A stretch of DNA of 64,000 nt, taken from Gemmatimonadaceae bacterium. GTDB lineage: Bacteria; Gemmatimonadota; Gemmatimonadetes; Gemmatimonadales; Gemmatimonadaceae. Below the pieces are notes generated by a model. That model had not been told where the DNA came from and did no database searches. It saw only the letters and a list, made by a program, of their open reading frames with translations. The stretch lies in the NCBI GenBank assembly GCA_017881685.1, contig JADGQR010000292.1, positions 1 through 64,000 on the forward strand. Direction: 5' to 3'. Below are positions 22,897-33,232 of the stretch, piece by piece. Each line of letters starts with the position of its first letter. Within the stretch, counting starts at the first letter, position 1. The position numbers were made by a program, and so were the translations under genes.

Positions 22897-23998
22897 GGTC
22901 GTCATTATCGCCGGCGAGGCGTCCGGCGATCTGCACGCAGCAGGCGTCGCCGAGGAGCTGAAGCGGATCCGGCCTGACCTGAAGTTGACCGGCTTTGGTG
23001 GTCCGCTCATGGAAAGGGCGGGAGTCGAACTTTTCGACAGATACGAAACCGGCGTCATGGGATTCGTCGAGATTATCGTCCACATCCCGCGCCACTATTT
23101 CCTTCTTCAGTCGCTGCGCGGTCGGTTCGAGCGCAAGGAAGTCGCGCTGGTAATAGTCATCGACTATCCAGGCTTCAACATGAAGGCCGCTGCGGCCGCA
23201 TCAGCAGCCGGCATTCCGGTTCTGTACTACGTCACGCCCCAGGTCTGGGCATGGGGCGAGAACAGGCTACCGAAACTTGCGAAGATCGTGACCAAGGCTG
23301 CAGTGATCCTTCCGTTTGAAGAAAGCCTTCTTCGCGGACACGGAATCGACGCGACTTTCGTTGGACATCCTCTGCTCGACAGAGCGACTGACATGCCGAC
23401 GAAGAAGGAGGCGAGAGCGGCGCTAGGCCTTTCGGATTCGGTGCCCGTGCTGGCTCTTTTTCCCGGAAGCCGGCAACAGGAAATCGATCGCCACATCGAT
23501 GACTTTGTCGAGTCGGCCAGACAGACGCAGAAAGCCGTGCCGGATCTCGAGGTGATAGTCAGCGTCGCACCGACCATTGAGCTTGACCCCTCACGGTGTC
23601 CCTACCGTCTCGTTCATTCCGCATCTTTCACGGTCCTTCGCGCGGCTGACGCGGCGTTGTGCAAGAGCGGAACAACAACTCTCGAAGCGGCAATTGCAGA
23701 CACTCCGCTCGTCGTGGCATACCGAACGAGCGATATCTCGTATCTTCTCGCAAAGCTGATGGTGACGATCCCTCATATCGGACTCGTGAATGTGGTAGCG
23801 GGAAGGGAAGTCGCAATCGAGTTCGTGCAACACGACCTCAGTCCGGCGAAGGTCAGCGTTGAGCTCGAGAGATTGCTCGACATGTCAGATCCCGAGCGAA
23901 AGCGCGTTCTCGACGGTCTTGCGGAAGTTCGCGCAAAGCTTGGAACGCCAGGCGCCGCGCGCCGAGTTGCAGAGATGGCGAGCGCCCTCGCGCAATGA
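22889..23998 (+). CDS. lpxB: Lipid-A-disaccharide synthase
   Basis: VVIIAGEASGDLHAAGVAEELKR, YVTPQVWAWGENRLPKLAK, FPGSRQQEI, CKSGTTTLEAA. Confidence 0.95.
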   Translation: MPEVVIIAGEASGDLHAAGVAEELKRIRPDLKLTGFGGPLMERAGVELFDRYETGVMGFVEIIVHIPRHYFLLQSLRGRFERKEVALVIVIDYPGFNMKAAAAASAAGIPVLYYVTPQVWAWGENRLPKLAKIVTKAAVILPFEESLLRGHGIDATFVGHPLLDRATDMPTKKEARAALGLSDSVPVLALFPGSRQQEIDRHIDDFVESARQTQKAVPDLEVIVSVAPTIELDPSRCPYRLVHSASFTVLRAADAALCKSGTTTLEAAIADTPLVVAYRTSDISYLLAKLMVTIPHIGLVNVVAGREVAIEFVQHDLSPAKVSVELERLLDMSDPERKRVLDGLAEVRAKLGTPGAARRVAEMASALAQ

Positions 23999-24651
23999 GA
24001 TCGTCGCAGAGCTCGGAGACATCGTGGAAGATCAGGCTCTCGGTGCTGGCCGGCGGCAATTTTCTTCGTGTATTGTCAAAGACCTGGCGATATCGAGCAG
24101 TTGGCGACGGACCGGTGAAGAAACTGAGAAAGAGCAAGACGCCGATTCTCTTCGCCCTCTGGCACGGACAAATGCTTCCGCTTCTGTGGTATCACCGTGA
24201 CCAGGGCGTGGCGATCGTTGTCAGCGAGCACAGTGATGGCGAGATAATCGCGCGCATTCTCGTCTGGATGGGCTATCGACTGATTCGCGGGTCGACTTCA
24301 CACGGTGCAGACCGGGCGCTCCTCGGAATCGTGCGCACTCTGAAAAACGGTGACGACGTTGCAATAACTCCTGACGGCCCGCGTGGACCCGCGAGAAAGT
24401 TCGCACCAGGTGCAGTCGTTGCCGCAAACCGGGCCGGCGCGCCGATAATTCCAGCGCTGGCGCACGTCGACAGATTCTGGACTCTCTCCAGCTGGGACGG
24501 ATTTGTAATTCCTAAACCGTTTGCACGCATCACGATCGCATACGGCCCGCCGACTCGAATCGAAGCACCGACGACCCGCGAAGCAGCGGCGCAAGCACCA
24601 AGGCTCGAGCAGCTGATGAGCGACGCTCAAGAAGTCGCGTGCGCGTCGTAG
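23995..24651 (+). CDS. Lysophospholipid acyltransferase-like protein (DUF374)
   Basis: TPILFALWHGQMLPLLWYHRDQGVAIVVSEHSDGEIIARIL, ITPDGPRGPARKFAPGAVVAA; between lpxB and lpxK. Confidence 0.85.
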   Translation: MRSSQSSETSWKIRLSVLAGGNFLRVLSKTWRYRAVGDGPVKKLRKSKTPILFALWHGQMLPLLWYHRDQGVAIVVSEHSDGEIIARILVWMGYRLIRGSTSHGADRALLGIVRTLKNGDDVAITPDGPRGPARKFAPGAVVAANRAGAPIIPALAHVDRFWTLSSWDGFVIPKPFARITIAYGPPTRIEAPTTREAAAQAPRLEQLMSDAQEVACAS

Positions 24652-25655
24652 AAAGAATCTGGGAAGGAGATGGTGGTGCAGAGAGCGTTGCCCGCGCCCT
24701 GCTTCTCCCCTTCGAAACTCTCTATCGCGGCGTAGTAGCCGTTCGCGGCAATCTCTACGACCGAGGGATTCTTGCTTCGGTCAGGTCGCCGATTCCCGTC
24801 ATAAGCGTTGGGAATCTCACTGTTGGCGGGACAGGCAAGACGCCGATCGCGAACTGGATCGCATCGAGATTGCGAGATGGGGGGGCAACTCCCGCGATCG
24901 TGCTGCGAGGCTACGGCGACGACGAGGTAGTCGTTCACCGCGAGCTGACTCCGGGTCTTCTTGTCATCGCATCGAAGGACCGAGCTGAAGGAATTCGCCG
25001 CGCAGCAGCGGAGGGCGCGACCGTCGCCGTCCTCGACGATGCATTCCAGCATCGGAGCGCGGCGCGTGATGCCGACATCGCAATAGTGAGCGCCGACGGC
25101 TGGACCGGCAAAACGAGGCTCCTTCCAGCCGGGCCGTGGCGCGAGCCGATCGAATCCATCGGCAGAGCATCGCTCGCGATCATCTCTCGCAAGGCTGCGA
25201 CTGAAGAAGTGGCAGCGGAAGTTGGCCACAGGATCGAGCAAGTCGCTCCCCACGTTCCGCAGGCGGTCGTGAGACTCCGCGCGTCGACATTGATATCGGC
25301 CACAGATAGCGGCCAGCGTCGTGATGCTTCCGTACTTTCAGGAAGGAGAATTCTCGCGGTTAGTGCGATCGGAAATCCAGAAGCTTTTGCGAAGCAGCTC
25401 AGACTCCTCGGCGCCGAAGTCAATCCAAGGGCATTCCCCGATCACCACGCATTCTCATCCGAAGATGTGGCCAGAATCATCGACGACTCCAGCGGCTCCG
25501 ATATGGTCGTCTGCACCCTCAAGGACGCCGTCAAACTGAGGCTTTTGTGGCGTGCCAGTGGACCCGCTTTATGGTATGTTTCCCAGTCGCTTGACGTCGA
25601 AAACGGCTCGGCCGCGATCGACGAACTGCTGGTCCGTTTCAAGACGGCAAATTGA
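24639..25655 (+). CDS. lpxK: Tetraacyldisaccharide 4'-kinase
   Basis: PVISVGNLTVGGTGKTPIANWIASRLRDGG, AVLDDAFQHRSAARDADI. Confidence 0.93.
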   Translation: MRVVERIWEGDGGAESVARALLLPFETLYRGVVAVRGNLYDRGILASVRSPIPVISVGNLTVGGTGKTPIANWIASRLRDGGATPAIVLRGYGDDEVVVHRELTPGLLVIASKDRAEGIRRAAAEGATVAVLDDAFQHRSAARDADIAIVSADGWTGKTRLLPAGPWREPIESIGRASLAIISRKAATEEVAAEVGHRIEQVAPHVPQAVVRLRASTLISATDSGQRRDASVLSGRRILAVSAIGNPEAFAKQLRLLGAEVNPRAFPDHHAFSSEDVARIIDDSSGSDMVVCTLKDAVKLRLLWRASGPALWYVSQSLDVENGSAAIDELLVRFKTAN

Positions 25656-25711
25656 ATTCAAACCAACGTTTTTCCGGCCAGTAACAAAGCCGGATTGCGG
25701 TCACTTTCCCC

Positions 25712-27019
25712 ATGGCAACCGAACCTCGCTTACCAACGAATACAATCGTAAAGCCTGACAAGGACACGTTCCTCAACGAGGAGAATCCTTTCGAAGCGAT
25801 GATGCTCCGCTTCGACCGGGCTGCTGAGCTTCTCGATCTGGAACCGGGTCTCTACAAAGTTCTCCGTCATCCTGAAAAACAGATCATCGTGTCGATACCG
25901 GTGATGAAGGACAACGGTGAAGTCGAGGTGTACACCGGATATCGGGTCCTTTACAACACGTCGCGGGGACCCGCGAAGGGCGGCATTCGCTTCGACATGA
26001 GTGTCACGCTCGAAGAGGTGAAAGCACTTGCCGCATGGATGACATGGAAGTGCGCTGTAGTGAACATTCCCTTCGGCGGCTCAAAAGGCGGGGTCGTCTG
26101 CGATCCTCTCGAGATGAGCGCATCCGAGCTCGAGCGCCTGACTCGCCGCTACACGGCGGCCATCATCCAGATTCTCGGACCCGACTCCGACGTTCCCGCG
26201 CCAGACGTGAATACGAACGAGCGCGTGATGGCGTGGATCATGGACACCTACTCGATGCACGTCGGTCACACGACAACCGCCGTTGTCACCGGCAAGCCTG
26301 TCGAGATGGGAGGATCCCTGGGCAGGCGTGAAGCGACTGGTCGCGGCTGCATGTTCGTCACGAAGGAAGCACTGGAGCATTTGGGCATGCCGGTGGAAGG
26401 AACAACCGTCGCAGTTCAGGGATTCGGCAATGTGGGATCCGTTGCCGCGCAGCTGCTTCATCGCGAAGGGTGCAAGATCGTAGCGATTGGCGATCGCTCC
26501 GCGTCGATCTATGACAAGAATGGAATCGATGTCGATGATGCAGTCGCCTACGTGGCGAAGCATCGCTCGCTCGACGGCTATGCGAAGGGTGAGATCATCA
26601 GCGGCAACGACCTGTTGACGCTCGATGTGGACGTGCTCGTTCCCGCTGCACTCGAGAACGTCATTACGACCAAGAACGCCGGATCGATCCGCGCCAGAAT
26701 CATCTGCGAAGGGGCAAACGGACCGACGACGGCGGCGGCCGACTCGATACTCGACGAAAACGGCGTGTTCGTCATCCCCGACATTCTCGCTAATGCCGGC
26801 GGCGTGACGGTCTCGTACTTCGAGTGGGTACAGGATCGCGGCGGCTATTTCTGGACAGAGCAGCTCGTCAACGAAAGACTGCGTGACATCATGGTCAACA
26901 GCTTCCAGGATGTTCTGACGCTATCCAAGCAGCACAAGGTCAACATGCGTACCGCGGCATACATGCTGGCCATCAGCCGGGTTGCGACAGTGCACAGATT
27001 GCGTGGCATCTACGCCTGA
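25712..27019 (+). CDS. gdhA: Glu/Leu/Phe/Val dehydrogenase (glutamate dehydrogenase)
   Basis: [52 protein letters not shown]. Confidence 0.94.
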   Translation: MATEPRLPTNTIVKPDKDTFLNEENPFEAMMLRFDRAAELLDLEPGLYKVLRHPEKQIIVSIPVMKDNGEVEVYTGYRVLYNTSRGPAKGGIRFDMSVTLEEVKALAAWMTWKCAVVNIPFGGSKGGVVCDPLEMSASELERLTRRYTAAIIQILGPDSDVPAPDVNTNERVMAWIMDTYSMHVGHTTTAVVTGKPVEMGGSLGRREATGRGCMFVTKEALEHLGMPVEGTTVAVQGFGNVGSVAAQLLHREGCKIVAIGDRSASIYDKNGIDVDDAVAYVAKHRSLDGYAKGEIISGNDLLTLDVDVLVPAALENVITTKNAGSIRARIICEGANGPTTAAADSILDENGVFVIPDILANAGGVTVSYFEWVQDRGGYFWTEQLVNERLRDIMVNSFQDVLTLSKQHKVNMRTAAYMLAISRVATVHRLRGIYA

Positions 27020-27480
27020 TGCGCCTGACGGTCGCAGCGGTCGGCAAGCCGCGCAATGCGGCCATCGCCGCGGCGATTCATGATTACGAAACTCGGGCGG
27101 CGCGGTACTGGCCGCTCGACGTTCATGAAGTGCGCGAAGAACGGGCCTCGTCGAGGACTTCGAAAATCATCCGAGACAGGGAAGGCGAGCGCCTTGCTGA
27201 GCGGGTCGGCTCGGCTCGTATCGTCGCGTGTGATCCGGCGGGAAAATCCTTTACTTCCGAAAAGTTTGCTGACTGGCTCCAGGGTGAGCGTGACAAAGAC
27301 AGAGACACTGCGTTTGTCATTGGCGGAGCTTTCGGGCTCTCAGACGAAATTCTCGAGCACGCGGCGATGAAGCTCTCACTCGCTCCGTGGACATTACCTC
27401 ACGAGCTCGCGAGGCTCGTTCTGGCCGAGCAGCTTTATCGTGCGGGCTCGATCATTCGTGGTGAGCCTTACCACAAGTGA
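27019..27480 (+). CDS. rlmH: 23S rRNA (pseudouridine1915-N3)-methyltransferase RlmH
   Basis: FVIGGAFGLSDEILEHA, LAPWTLPHELARLVLAEQLYRAGSIIRGEPYHK. Confidence 0.94.
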   Translation: MRLTVAAVGKPRNAAIAAAIHDYETRAARYWPLDVHEVREERASSRTSKIIRDREGERLAERVGSARIVACDPAGKSFTSEKFADWLQGERDKDRDTAFVIGGAFGLSDEILEHAAMKLSLAPWTLPHELARLVLAEQLYRAGSIIRGEPYHK

Positions 27481-27489
27481 CGGGCAACT

Positions 27490-28209
27490 GTGTCTGAGTG
27501 GTTCGAATCCTGGTTTGGCGAGGAATATGTCGCGGTCTACCCGCATCGCGACGCAGCCGAGGCCGAGCACGTCGTCGATCTGATAATGGATCATGCGCGA
27601 ATACCGGCCGGGTGTTGCGCCCTCGATCTTGCATGCGGCGCCGGACGGCATTCGAAGGTGCTCGCGGAAAAATGGTGGACGTGCGGTCTCGATCTTTCGG
27701 AAGTTTTGTTGAGGATAGCGCACCGTGAAACGACGGAGGCAGTGTTCACCCGTGGCGACATGCGCGTTCTTCCGTTCAGAACCGGCGCGTTCCAGCTTGT
27801 CGTCAACCTGTTCACGAGTTTCGGCTATTTCTCCGATGACGCGAGTCATATGCGTGTGGTGAAGGAAGTTGCGCGCGTGACTTCACGTGGCGGCACCTTC
27901 GTGCTGGATTTCCTGAACACCGCTCATCTGCGTGACACGCTCGTGCCCTATGACGAGCGAATAATCGGAGAACGTGTGGTCGAGCAGCGGAGGACCATCT
28001 CGGAAGACGAACGTTACGTCATCAAGCGGATCTGCATGCGGGATACAGACAAGGAGTACGTTGAGCGTGTGCGACTGTTCGAAGCGGGTGATCTTACGTA
28101 CATGCTCAAGGCAGCCGGGTTCGAGGTCAGGCACGCATTCGGTAATTACGATGCGACACCATTGTCGGAGGAATCACCCCGCGTGATTCTTTTCGGGACG
28201 CGGGTCTGA
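27490..28209 (+). CDS. Class I SAM-dependent methyltransferase
   Basis: CCALDLACGAGRHSKVLAEK, FTRGDMRVLPFRTGAFQLVVNLFTSFGYF. Confidence 0.88.
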   Translation: MSEWFESWFGEEYVAVYPHRDAAEAEHVVDLIMDHARIPAGCCALDLACGAGRHSKVLAEKWWTCGLDLSEVLLRIAHRETTEAVFTRGDMRVLPFRTGAFQLVVNLFTSFGYFSDDASHMRVVKEVARVTSRGGTFVLDFLNTAHLRDTLVPYDERIIGERVVEQRRTISEDERYVIKRICMRDTDKEYVERVRLFEAGDLTYMLKAAGFEVRHAFGNYDATPLSEESPRVILFGTRV

Positions 28210-28211
28210 CC

Positions 28212-29735
28212 ATGCGCGTAATCAGCACGCCAATTACAGGCTCCGGCCTGACGAGGATCGGCATCGACAGCGCGGCGCAGTCGCCGTGGTTCGAACCCGT
28301 GCCCCGGAGCTCAGAAGCGTGGAAACAGCGAGCTGAACTCGTCAAACAATCGCTGGTCCGGCAGGACTGGCTGACTGCACTCGCCCCTGCCTTCGACGCG
28401 AGTGGTCTTGCAGCGGAACGGCTCCAACTCGCGTCCGCATCGGGATTCGCCGTAACGGCGGGGCAGCAGCCCGGCCTGTTCGGGGGACCGCTCTACACGT
28501 GGTGGAAAGCTTTCTCGGCGCTGGCGCTGGCGGACCGCCTGCAAAAAGAGACGGGACTACCTGTCGCTCCTGTGTTCTGGGCAGCGACCGACGACTCGGA
28601 TTACGCCGAGGCGGCAAGCACGGTTGTCAGCACGAACGGCGGCGCGTCGCGTATCTCACTTCCACCGATGGAAGACACCGGAAGAGCGCTGGCAGAGATC
28701 CCGTTGGGGGACATTTCCGCTCAGATAGAAAGCCTCATCGCCGCAACGGGTTCTTCACCCAATCGCGCAATCCTCGATCTGGTCCGAAACACATATTCGC
28801 CGAATCACACGATCGGCGGCGCGTATGTCGAGCTTTTGCGTTCCGTACTTGAACCGCTCGGGATTGCGGTGATCGATGCAGCGCATCCCGCGGTTCGCAC
28901 GGCGGCTTTCCCTGTTCTCAGCATGGCACTCCTCAAGTCGCAGCAGATCGAAGACGCTCTCGTTGCGCGCTCGGTTGAGCTGAAGACTCAGAAGCTTTCT
29001 GCGCAGGTGAAAGTGGTGAAGGGCCGCTCTCTCGTCTTCGCGATAGCCGATGGCGAGCGCGATCGCGTCAGGATCAAGGACGCACACGATAAGGCGACCT
29101 CTGCCAAGCCTGGCGAGCTCGGTCCGAATGTACTTCTACGACCGATCGTAGAGAGATCGATAATCCCGACTGTCGCGTACATCGGTGGCCCGGCCGAGAT
29201 CGCCTACTTTGCGCAGGTCACCGCTGTAGCCGACGCACTCGAGACCGTGAAGCCGGTGGTAGTTCCGCGCTGGTCTGGAATGGTGATGGAGCCAAGGATC
29301 GAGAGAATTCTCGAGCGGTACGAACTCACAGCCGAAGATTTTCGCGATCCGCACGCTGTTGAAACGAGATTGGCGCGAGAATCGCTTTCTCCGCAGCTCA
29401 TGAAGCGGCTCCAGAAGTTCAGAGAGACAGTGGAGAAGTCCGTGGTGGATCTGGCTGCGACAAAAGACGCCGACATCGTTCCGCCTGCCGTCATCGATGG
29501 ATTGAAGCGTAATGTGGCTCATCGCATAGATCGGCTCGAGAGACGGTACACCGCTGCGGTCAAACGCGACGGAAACGAAGCTCTGCGTGAGGCAGCGATC
29601 GCGCGAGGAGCGCTCTTTCCGGAAGGATCTCCACAGGAGCGAGCACTCAACTTCATACCGTTCCTCGCTCGCTACGGCGACGAGATAATCTCCTCTGCGA
29701 TGTCGGAGATAACCGCCCACACAGCGAAGCTCTGA
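28212..29735 (+). CDS. bshC: Putative cysteine ligase BshC (bacillithiol biosynthesis)
   Basis: AVTAGQQPGLFGGPLYTWWKAFSALALADRL, VAPVFWAATDDSDYAEA, YIGGPAEIAYFAQ. Confidence 0.92.
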   Translation: MRVISTPITGSGLTRIGIDSAAQSPWFEPVPRSSEAWKQRAELVKQSLVRQDWLTALAPAFDASGLAAERLQLASASGFAVTAGQQPGLFGGPLYTWWKAFSALALADRLQKETGLPVAPVFWAATDDSDYAEAASTVVSTNGGASRISLPPMEDTGRALAEIPLGDISAQIESLIAATGSSPNRAILDLVRNTYSPNHTIGGAYVELLRSVLEPLGIAVIDAAHPAVRTAAFPVLSMALLKSQQIEDALVARSVELKTQKLSAQVKVVKGRSLVFAIADGERDRVRIKDAHDKATSAKPGELGPNVLLRPIVERSIIPTVAYIGGPAEIAYFAQVTAVADALETVKPVVVPRWSGMVMEPRIERILERYELTAEDFRDPHAVETRLARESLSPQLMKRLQKFRETVEKSVVDLAATKDADIVPPAVIDGLKRNVAHRIDRLERRYTAAVKRDGNEALREAAIARGALFPEGSPQERALNFIPFLARYGDEIISSAMSEITAHTAKL

Positions 29736-31306
29736 TGAGCATGGACAAGGGGAGGAGCTCGGCCTTCCTCGTGGGGGTCGGGATATTCCTGAGCAGAATC
29801 GCCGGACTCGTCCGGCAGAAAGTCTTCGCTCACTATTTCGGATTGTCGATGGCCGCGGATGCATTCACCGCGGCGTTTCGTATTCCGAACCTTCTGCAAA
29901 ATCTTTTCGGCGAAGGCGTTCTCTCGGCGTCGTTCATTCCGGAATACGCAGGGCTTCTCGCGCGCGGGAACAAGAAAGACGCGACGAAGCTTGCCGGTGC
30001 GGTCATCGGGGCGCTCGCGCTTGTCGCGGCGATCATCGTCCTCATGGGCGTGCTTCTCGCGCCTTATCTCGTTGGCCTGATCGCACCGGGCTTTACGGGC
30101 GAGCGTCGCGATCTGACGGTCCAGCTTACTCAGATACTCTTTCCCGGCGCCGGCTTGCTCGTCTTCTCGGCGTGGTGCCTGGGTATTCTGAACAGTCACC
30201 GGAAATTCTTCATCAGCTACACGGCGCCGGTGATCTGGAACATCGCGATGATCGCCGCTCTCGTTGGATTTGGATCTGGACGGCCGCTTCCAAATCTCGC
30301 GGTGATCATCGCGTGGGCTTCAGTGGCGGGAAGTGCACTCCAGTTCGGCGTGCAGTTGCCGATGGTGTTTCGGCTCGTGCCGGGGGTGCGGCCGCTTCTC
30401 GATTTCAAATCGCCGAGCTCGCGAAACGTGTTCGGGAATTTCATTCCGGCGTTCATAAGCCGCGGCGTCGTTCAGATCAGCGCGTTCATCGATGCGTTCA
30501 TCGCGAGCTGGCTGCCGGCTGGATCAGTCGCTGCGCTCGCGAACTCGCAAACACTTTATACGCTGCCCGTAAGTCTGTTCGGGATGGCGGTTTCAGCCGC
30601 CGAGCTTCCTGTGATGTCGAGCGCGGTTGGAACTCCGGAAGAGGTCGCCAGCTATTTGCGCGGCCGACTGGATGGCGGACTGGAGAGAATTGCTTTCTTC
30701 ATCGTGCCATCGGTCGTTGCCTTTATTGCTCTCGGCGACGTCCTCGCGGCGATTCTGTTTCAGTCGGGACGATTCACCCACAACGACAGCCTCTGGGTGT
30801 GGCAGATCCTGGCGGGATCGACAGTCGGTCTGCTGGCATCGACATGGGGACGGCTCTACTCGTCCACGTTCTACGCGCTGCGTGATACGCGAACTCCTCT
30901 CAAGTTCGCCGTCGTTCGCGTCGTCCTGACGAGCGTTCTCGGCTACATCGCCGCACTCTACCTGCCGCGAGCGCTTGGACTCGACCCGAAACTGGGAGTT
31001 GCTGGATTGACGGCCACCGCGGGAATCGCGGGTTGGGTCGAGTTTTATCTCCTCCGCCGAGCGATGGCTCAACGCATCGGAGCGACGCACGTAGCCGGGT
31101 CGTACACGTTCAAGCTATGGGTTTCTGCTGTGATTGGCGCGGCCATCGCGTGGGGCGTGAAGCTTGGCCTTGGCGGGCGACACACGCTCGTTCCTTCGGT
31201 TTTCATCATTGCGGCTTTCGGCATTTCGTATCTCGCCGTTGCGACCGCTCTTCGCATCAAAGAGGCGGAAGCCATGACCGGGCGAATCCTGCGAAGGGTG
31301 AGATAG
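29735..31306 (+). CDS. murJ: Lipid II flippase MurJ (MviN)
   Basis: GIFLSRIAGLVRQKVFAHYFGLSMAADAFTAAFRIPNLLQNLFGEGVLSASFIP; MATE-like TM pattern. Confidence 0.94.
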   Translation: MSMDKGRSSAFLVGVGIFLSRIAGLVRQKVFAHYFGLSMAADAFTAAFRIPNLLQNLFGEGVLSASFIPEYAGLLARGNKKDATKLAGAVIGALALVAAIIVLMGVLLAPYLVGLIAPGFTGERRDLTVQLTQILFPGAGLLVFSAWCLGILNSHRKFFISYTAPVIWNIAMIAALVGFGSGRPLPNLAVIIAWASVAGSALQFGVQLPMVFRLVPGVRPLLDFKSPSSRNVFGNFIPAFISRGVVQISAFIDAFIASWLPAGSVAALANSQTLYTLPVSLFGMAVSAAELPVMSSAVGTPEEVASYLRGRLDGGLERIAFFIVPSVVAFIALGDVLAAILFQSGRFTHNDSLWVWQILAGSTVGLLASTWGRLYSSTFYALRDTRTPLKFAVVRVVLTSVLGYIAALYLPRALGLDPKLGVAGLTATAGIAGWVEFYLLRRAMAQRIGATHVAGSYTFKLWVSAVIGAAIAWGVKLGLGGRHTLVPSVFIIAAFGISYLAVATALRIKEAEAMTGRILRRVR

Positions 31307-31354
31307 ACACTCGCCGGTCGAACCAGCATCGCCACTGCTGGTATAATTAGAGAT

Positions 31355-33175
31355 ATGAGCAGCATTCCGGACAGCGTGTCCGCCAAACTGCCGCACCTGC
31401 CCGATGGGCCAGGAGTTTACCTCTGGAAGGGCGCCGACGGCAGAATTCTTTACGTCGGAAAGGCAAAGCGGCTGAGGTCGCGCGTCCGCAGCTATTACGC
31501 GCAGGACCACTTCGAAAGCCCGAAGACACGACACCTCGTTAATCAGATCGCTGATCTCGAGACGATTGTCGTGCCTTCCGAAGCGCACGCGCTGATTCTC
31601 GAAGCGAATCTCATCAAGGAGTACCGCCCGCGGTTCAACATCGCGCTTCGCGACGACAAATCCTACCCGTACATCAAGGTCACGGTTCAGGAGGCGTTCC
31701 CGCGCGTTTACGTCACCCGCCAGCTCCAGAATGATGGTGCACGGTATTTCGGGCCTTACACCGACGTAGGCGCGATGCGGCGAGCTTTGAACGTCGTGAA
31801 GCGGATCTTCACCGTTCGCTCGTGCAACTACGACATGCCGAGAGAAATGCCCGAGCGGCCATGCCTCGATTACTTCATCAAGCGATGCAAGGCGCCCTGC
31901 ATCCTTGCCCAGAGCCAGCAGGATTACCGGGCAATGATCGACGAGGTGATTCTTTTCCTCGATGGAAAGCCGCAGGAAGTCGCGCGACGTATTCGCGATC
32001 GGATGGAGCTCGCGGCAGAGTCGCTCGATTTCGAGCGGGCTGCCGAATTGAGAGATGCCCTCAATCACGTCGGACGAATGGAAGAGCCGACCGTTGTCCT
32101 CGAGGTCGAAGGCGGAGACCGGGACATCATCGGCTACGCGCGCGACGCCGATGACGCCTGCGTCGTTCTCCTGCGAGTCAGGGGAGGGAAGCTGCTGTCC
32201 CGAGAGCATCGCTTCCTCGAGAACATCGAGGGCGAGGAAGATGCGGCGATCCTTTCGGCGTATCTGGCTGGCAGCTATGTCGCCATCAGTGAGAAGGCGC
32301 GAGATCTTCTCATTCCGTTCGATTTCGAAGATCGCGAGTTACTGGAGCAATCGATGGAGCATACGAGGATTCAGGTGCCTCAGCGCGGTCCGAGGCGCGA
32401 GCTGATCGACCTCGCACAGCAGAACGCCCGTCATTTGCTCGAGGAACTGCGCCTTTCCGGCGTCGAGGGTGGAATCCGAGCCGGCGACCCGGTGTACGAG
32501 CTTGCGCGCGAGCTCGGTCTTCAAAAGTTGCCTCGCACGATGGTGTGCTTTGACATATCGACGGCGCAGGGAACCGACACGGTCGGGTCCTGTGTATGGT
32601 TCGAGAATGGCCGGCCAAAGCGTGGGGAGTATCGAAAATTTCGCGTGAAGACGGTCGAAGGCACCGACGACTTCGCATCGATGCGCGAGGTTGTCACTCG
32701 GTATTTTCAGCGACGAATTGCTGACGAAAAGCCGCTTCCGGACCTCGTCGTGATCGACGGCGGCAAAGGACAGCTGTCGGCCGCTCACGAAGCTCTGGGT
32801 GCTCTGGACCTTGGCGACCGGCCGCTGATCAGCCTCGCAAAGCGTGAAGAAGAGGTTTTCGTCTGGGGCAGATCCGAGCCGGTTCGAATGTCCCGCAGGT
32901 CAACAGCACTTCGCATGCTTCAGCAGCTTCGCGATGAGGCTCACCGGTTCGCGATCACGTACAACCGAAAGCGCCGGACGATGAGGACAGTTACCTCCGA
33001 GCTGCTGAAAGTACCGGGAATCGGGCCAGTCAAAAGACGTCGTTTGATCCAGGAATTCGGCAGCGTTCAGGGAGTTCGCGATGCCGGCGAGGAGGCAATT
33101 GCAAAGGTCCCCGGATTCAACACCGCACAAGCCCGCAAGCTGCTTGAGACCCTCGCAGCCAACGCCAGCGTATAG
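31355..33175 (+). CDS. uvrC: Excinuclease ABC subunit C
   Basis: GIY-YIG (GPGVYLWKGADGRILYVGKAKRLRSRVRSYY), UVR motif, DLVVIDGGKGQL, C-terminal HhH. Confidence 0.96.
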   Translation: MSSIPDSVSAKLPHLPDGPGVYLWKGADGRILYVGKAKRLRSRVRSYYAQDHFESPKTRHLVNQIADLETIVVPSEAHALILEANLIKEYRPRFNIALRDDKSYPYIKVTVQEAFPRVYVTRQLQNDGARYFGPYTDVGAMRRALNVVKRIFTVRSCNYDMPREMPERPCLDYFIKRCKAPCILAQSQQDYRAMIDEVILFLDGKPQEVARRIRDRMELAAESLDFERAAELRDALNHVGRMEEPTVVLEVEGGDRDIIGYARDADDACVVLLRVRGGKLLSREHRFLENIEGEEDAAILSAYLAGSYVAISEKARDLLIPFDFEDRELLEQSMEHTRIQVPQRGPRRELIDLAQQNARHLLEELRLSGVEGGIRAGDPVYELARELGLQKLPRTMVCFDISTAQGTDTVGSCVWFENGRPKRGEYRKFRVKTVEGTDDFASMREVVTRYFQRRIADEKPLPDLVVIDGGKGQLSAAHEALGALDLGDRPLISLAKREEEVFVWGRSEPVRMSRRSTALRMLQQLRDEAHRFAITYNRKRRTMRTVTSELLKVPGIGPVKRRRLIQEFGSVQGVRDAGEEAIAKVPGFNTAQARKLLETLAANASV

Positions 33176-33232
33176 GCGTAAACCACGACAACGGTTTGTT
33201 TTCGGCTCTCATAGCTATAAATTACTTTAGCT

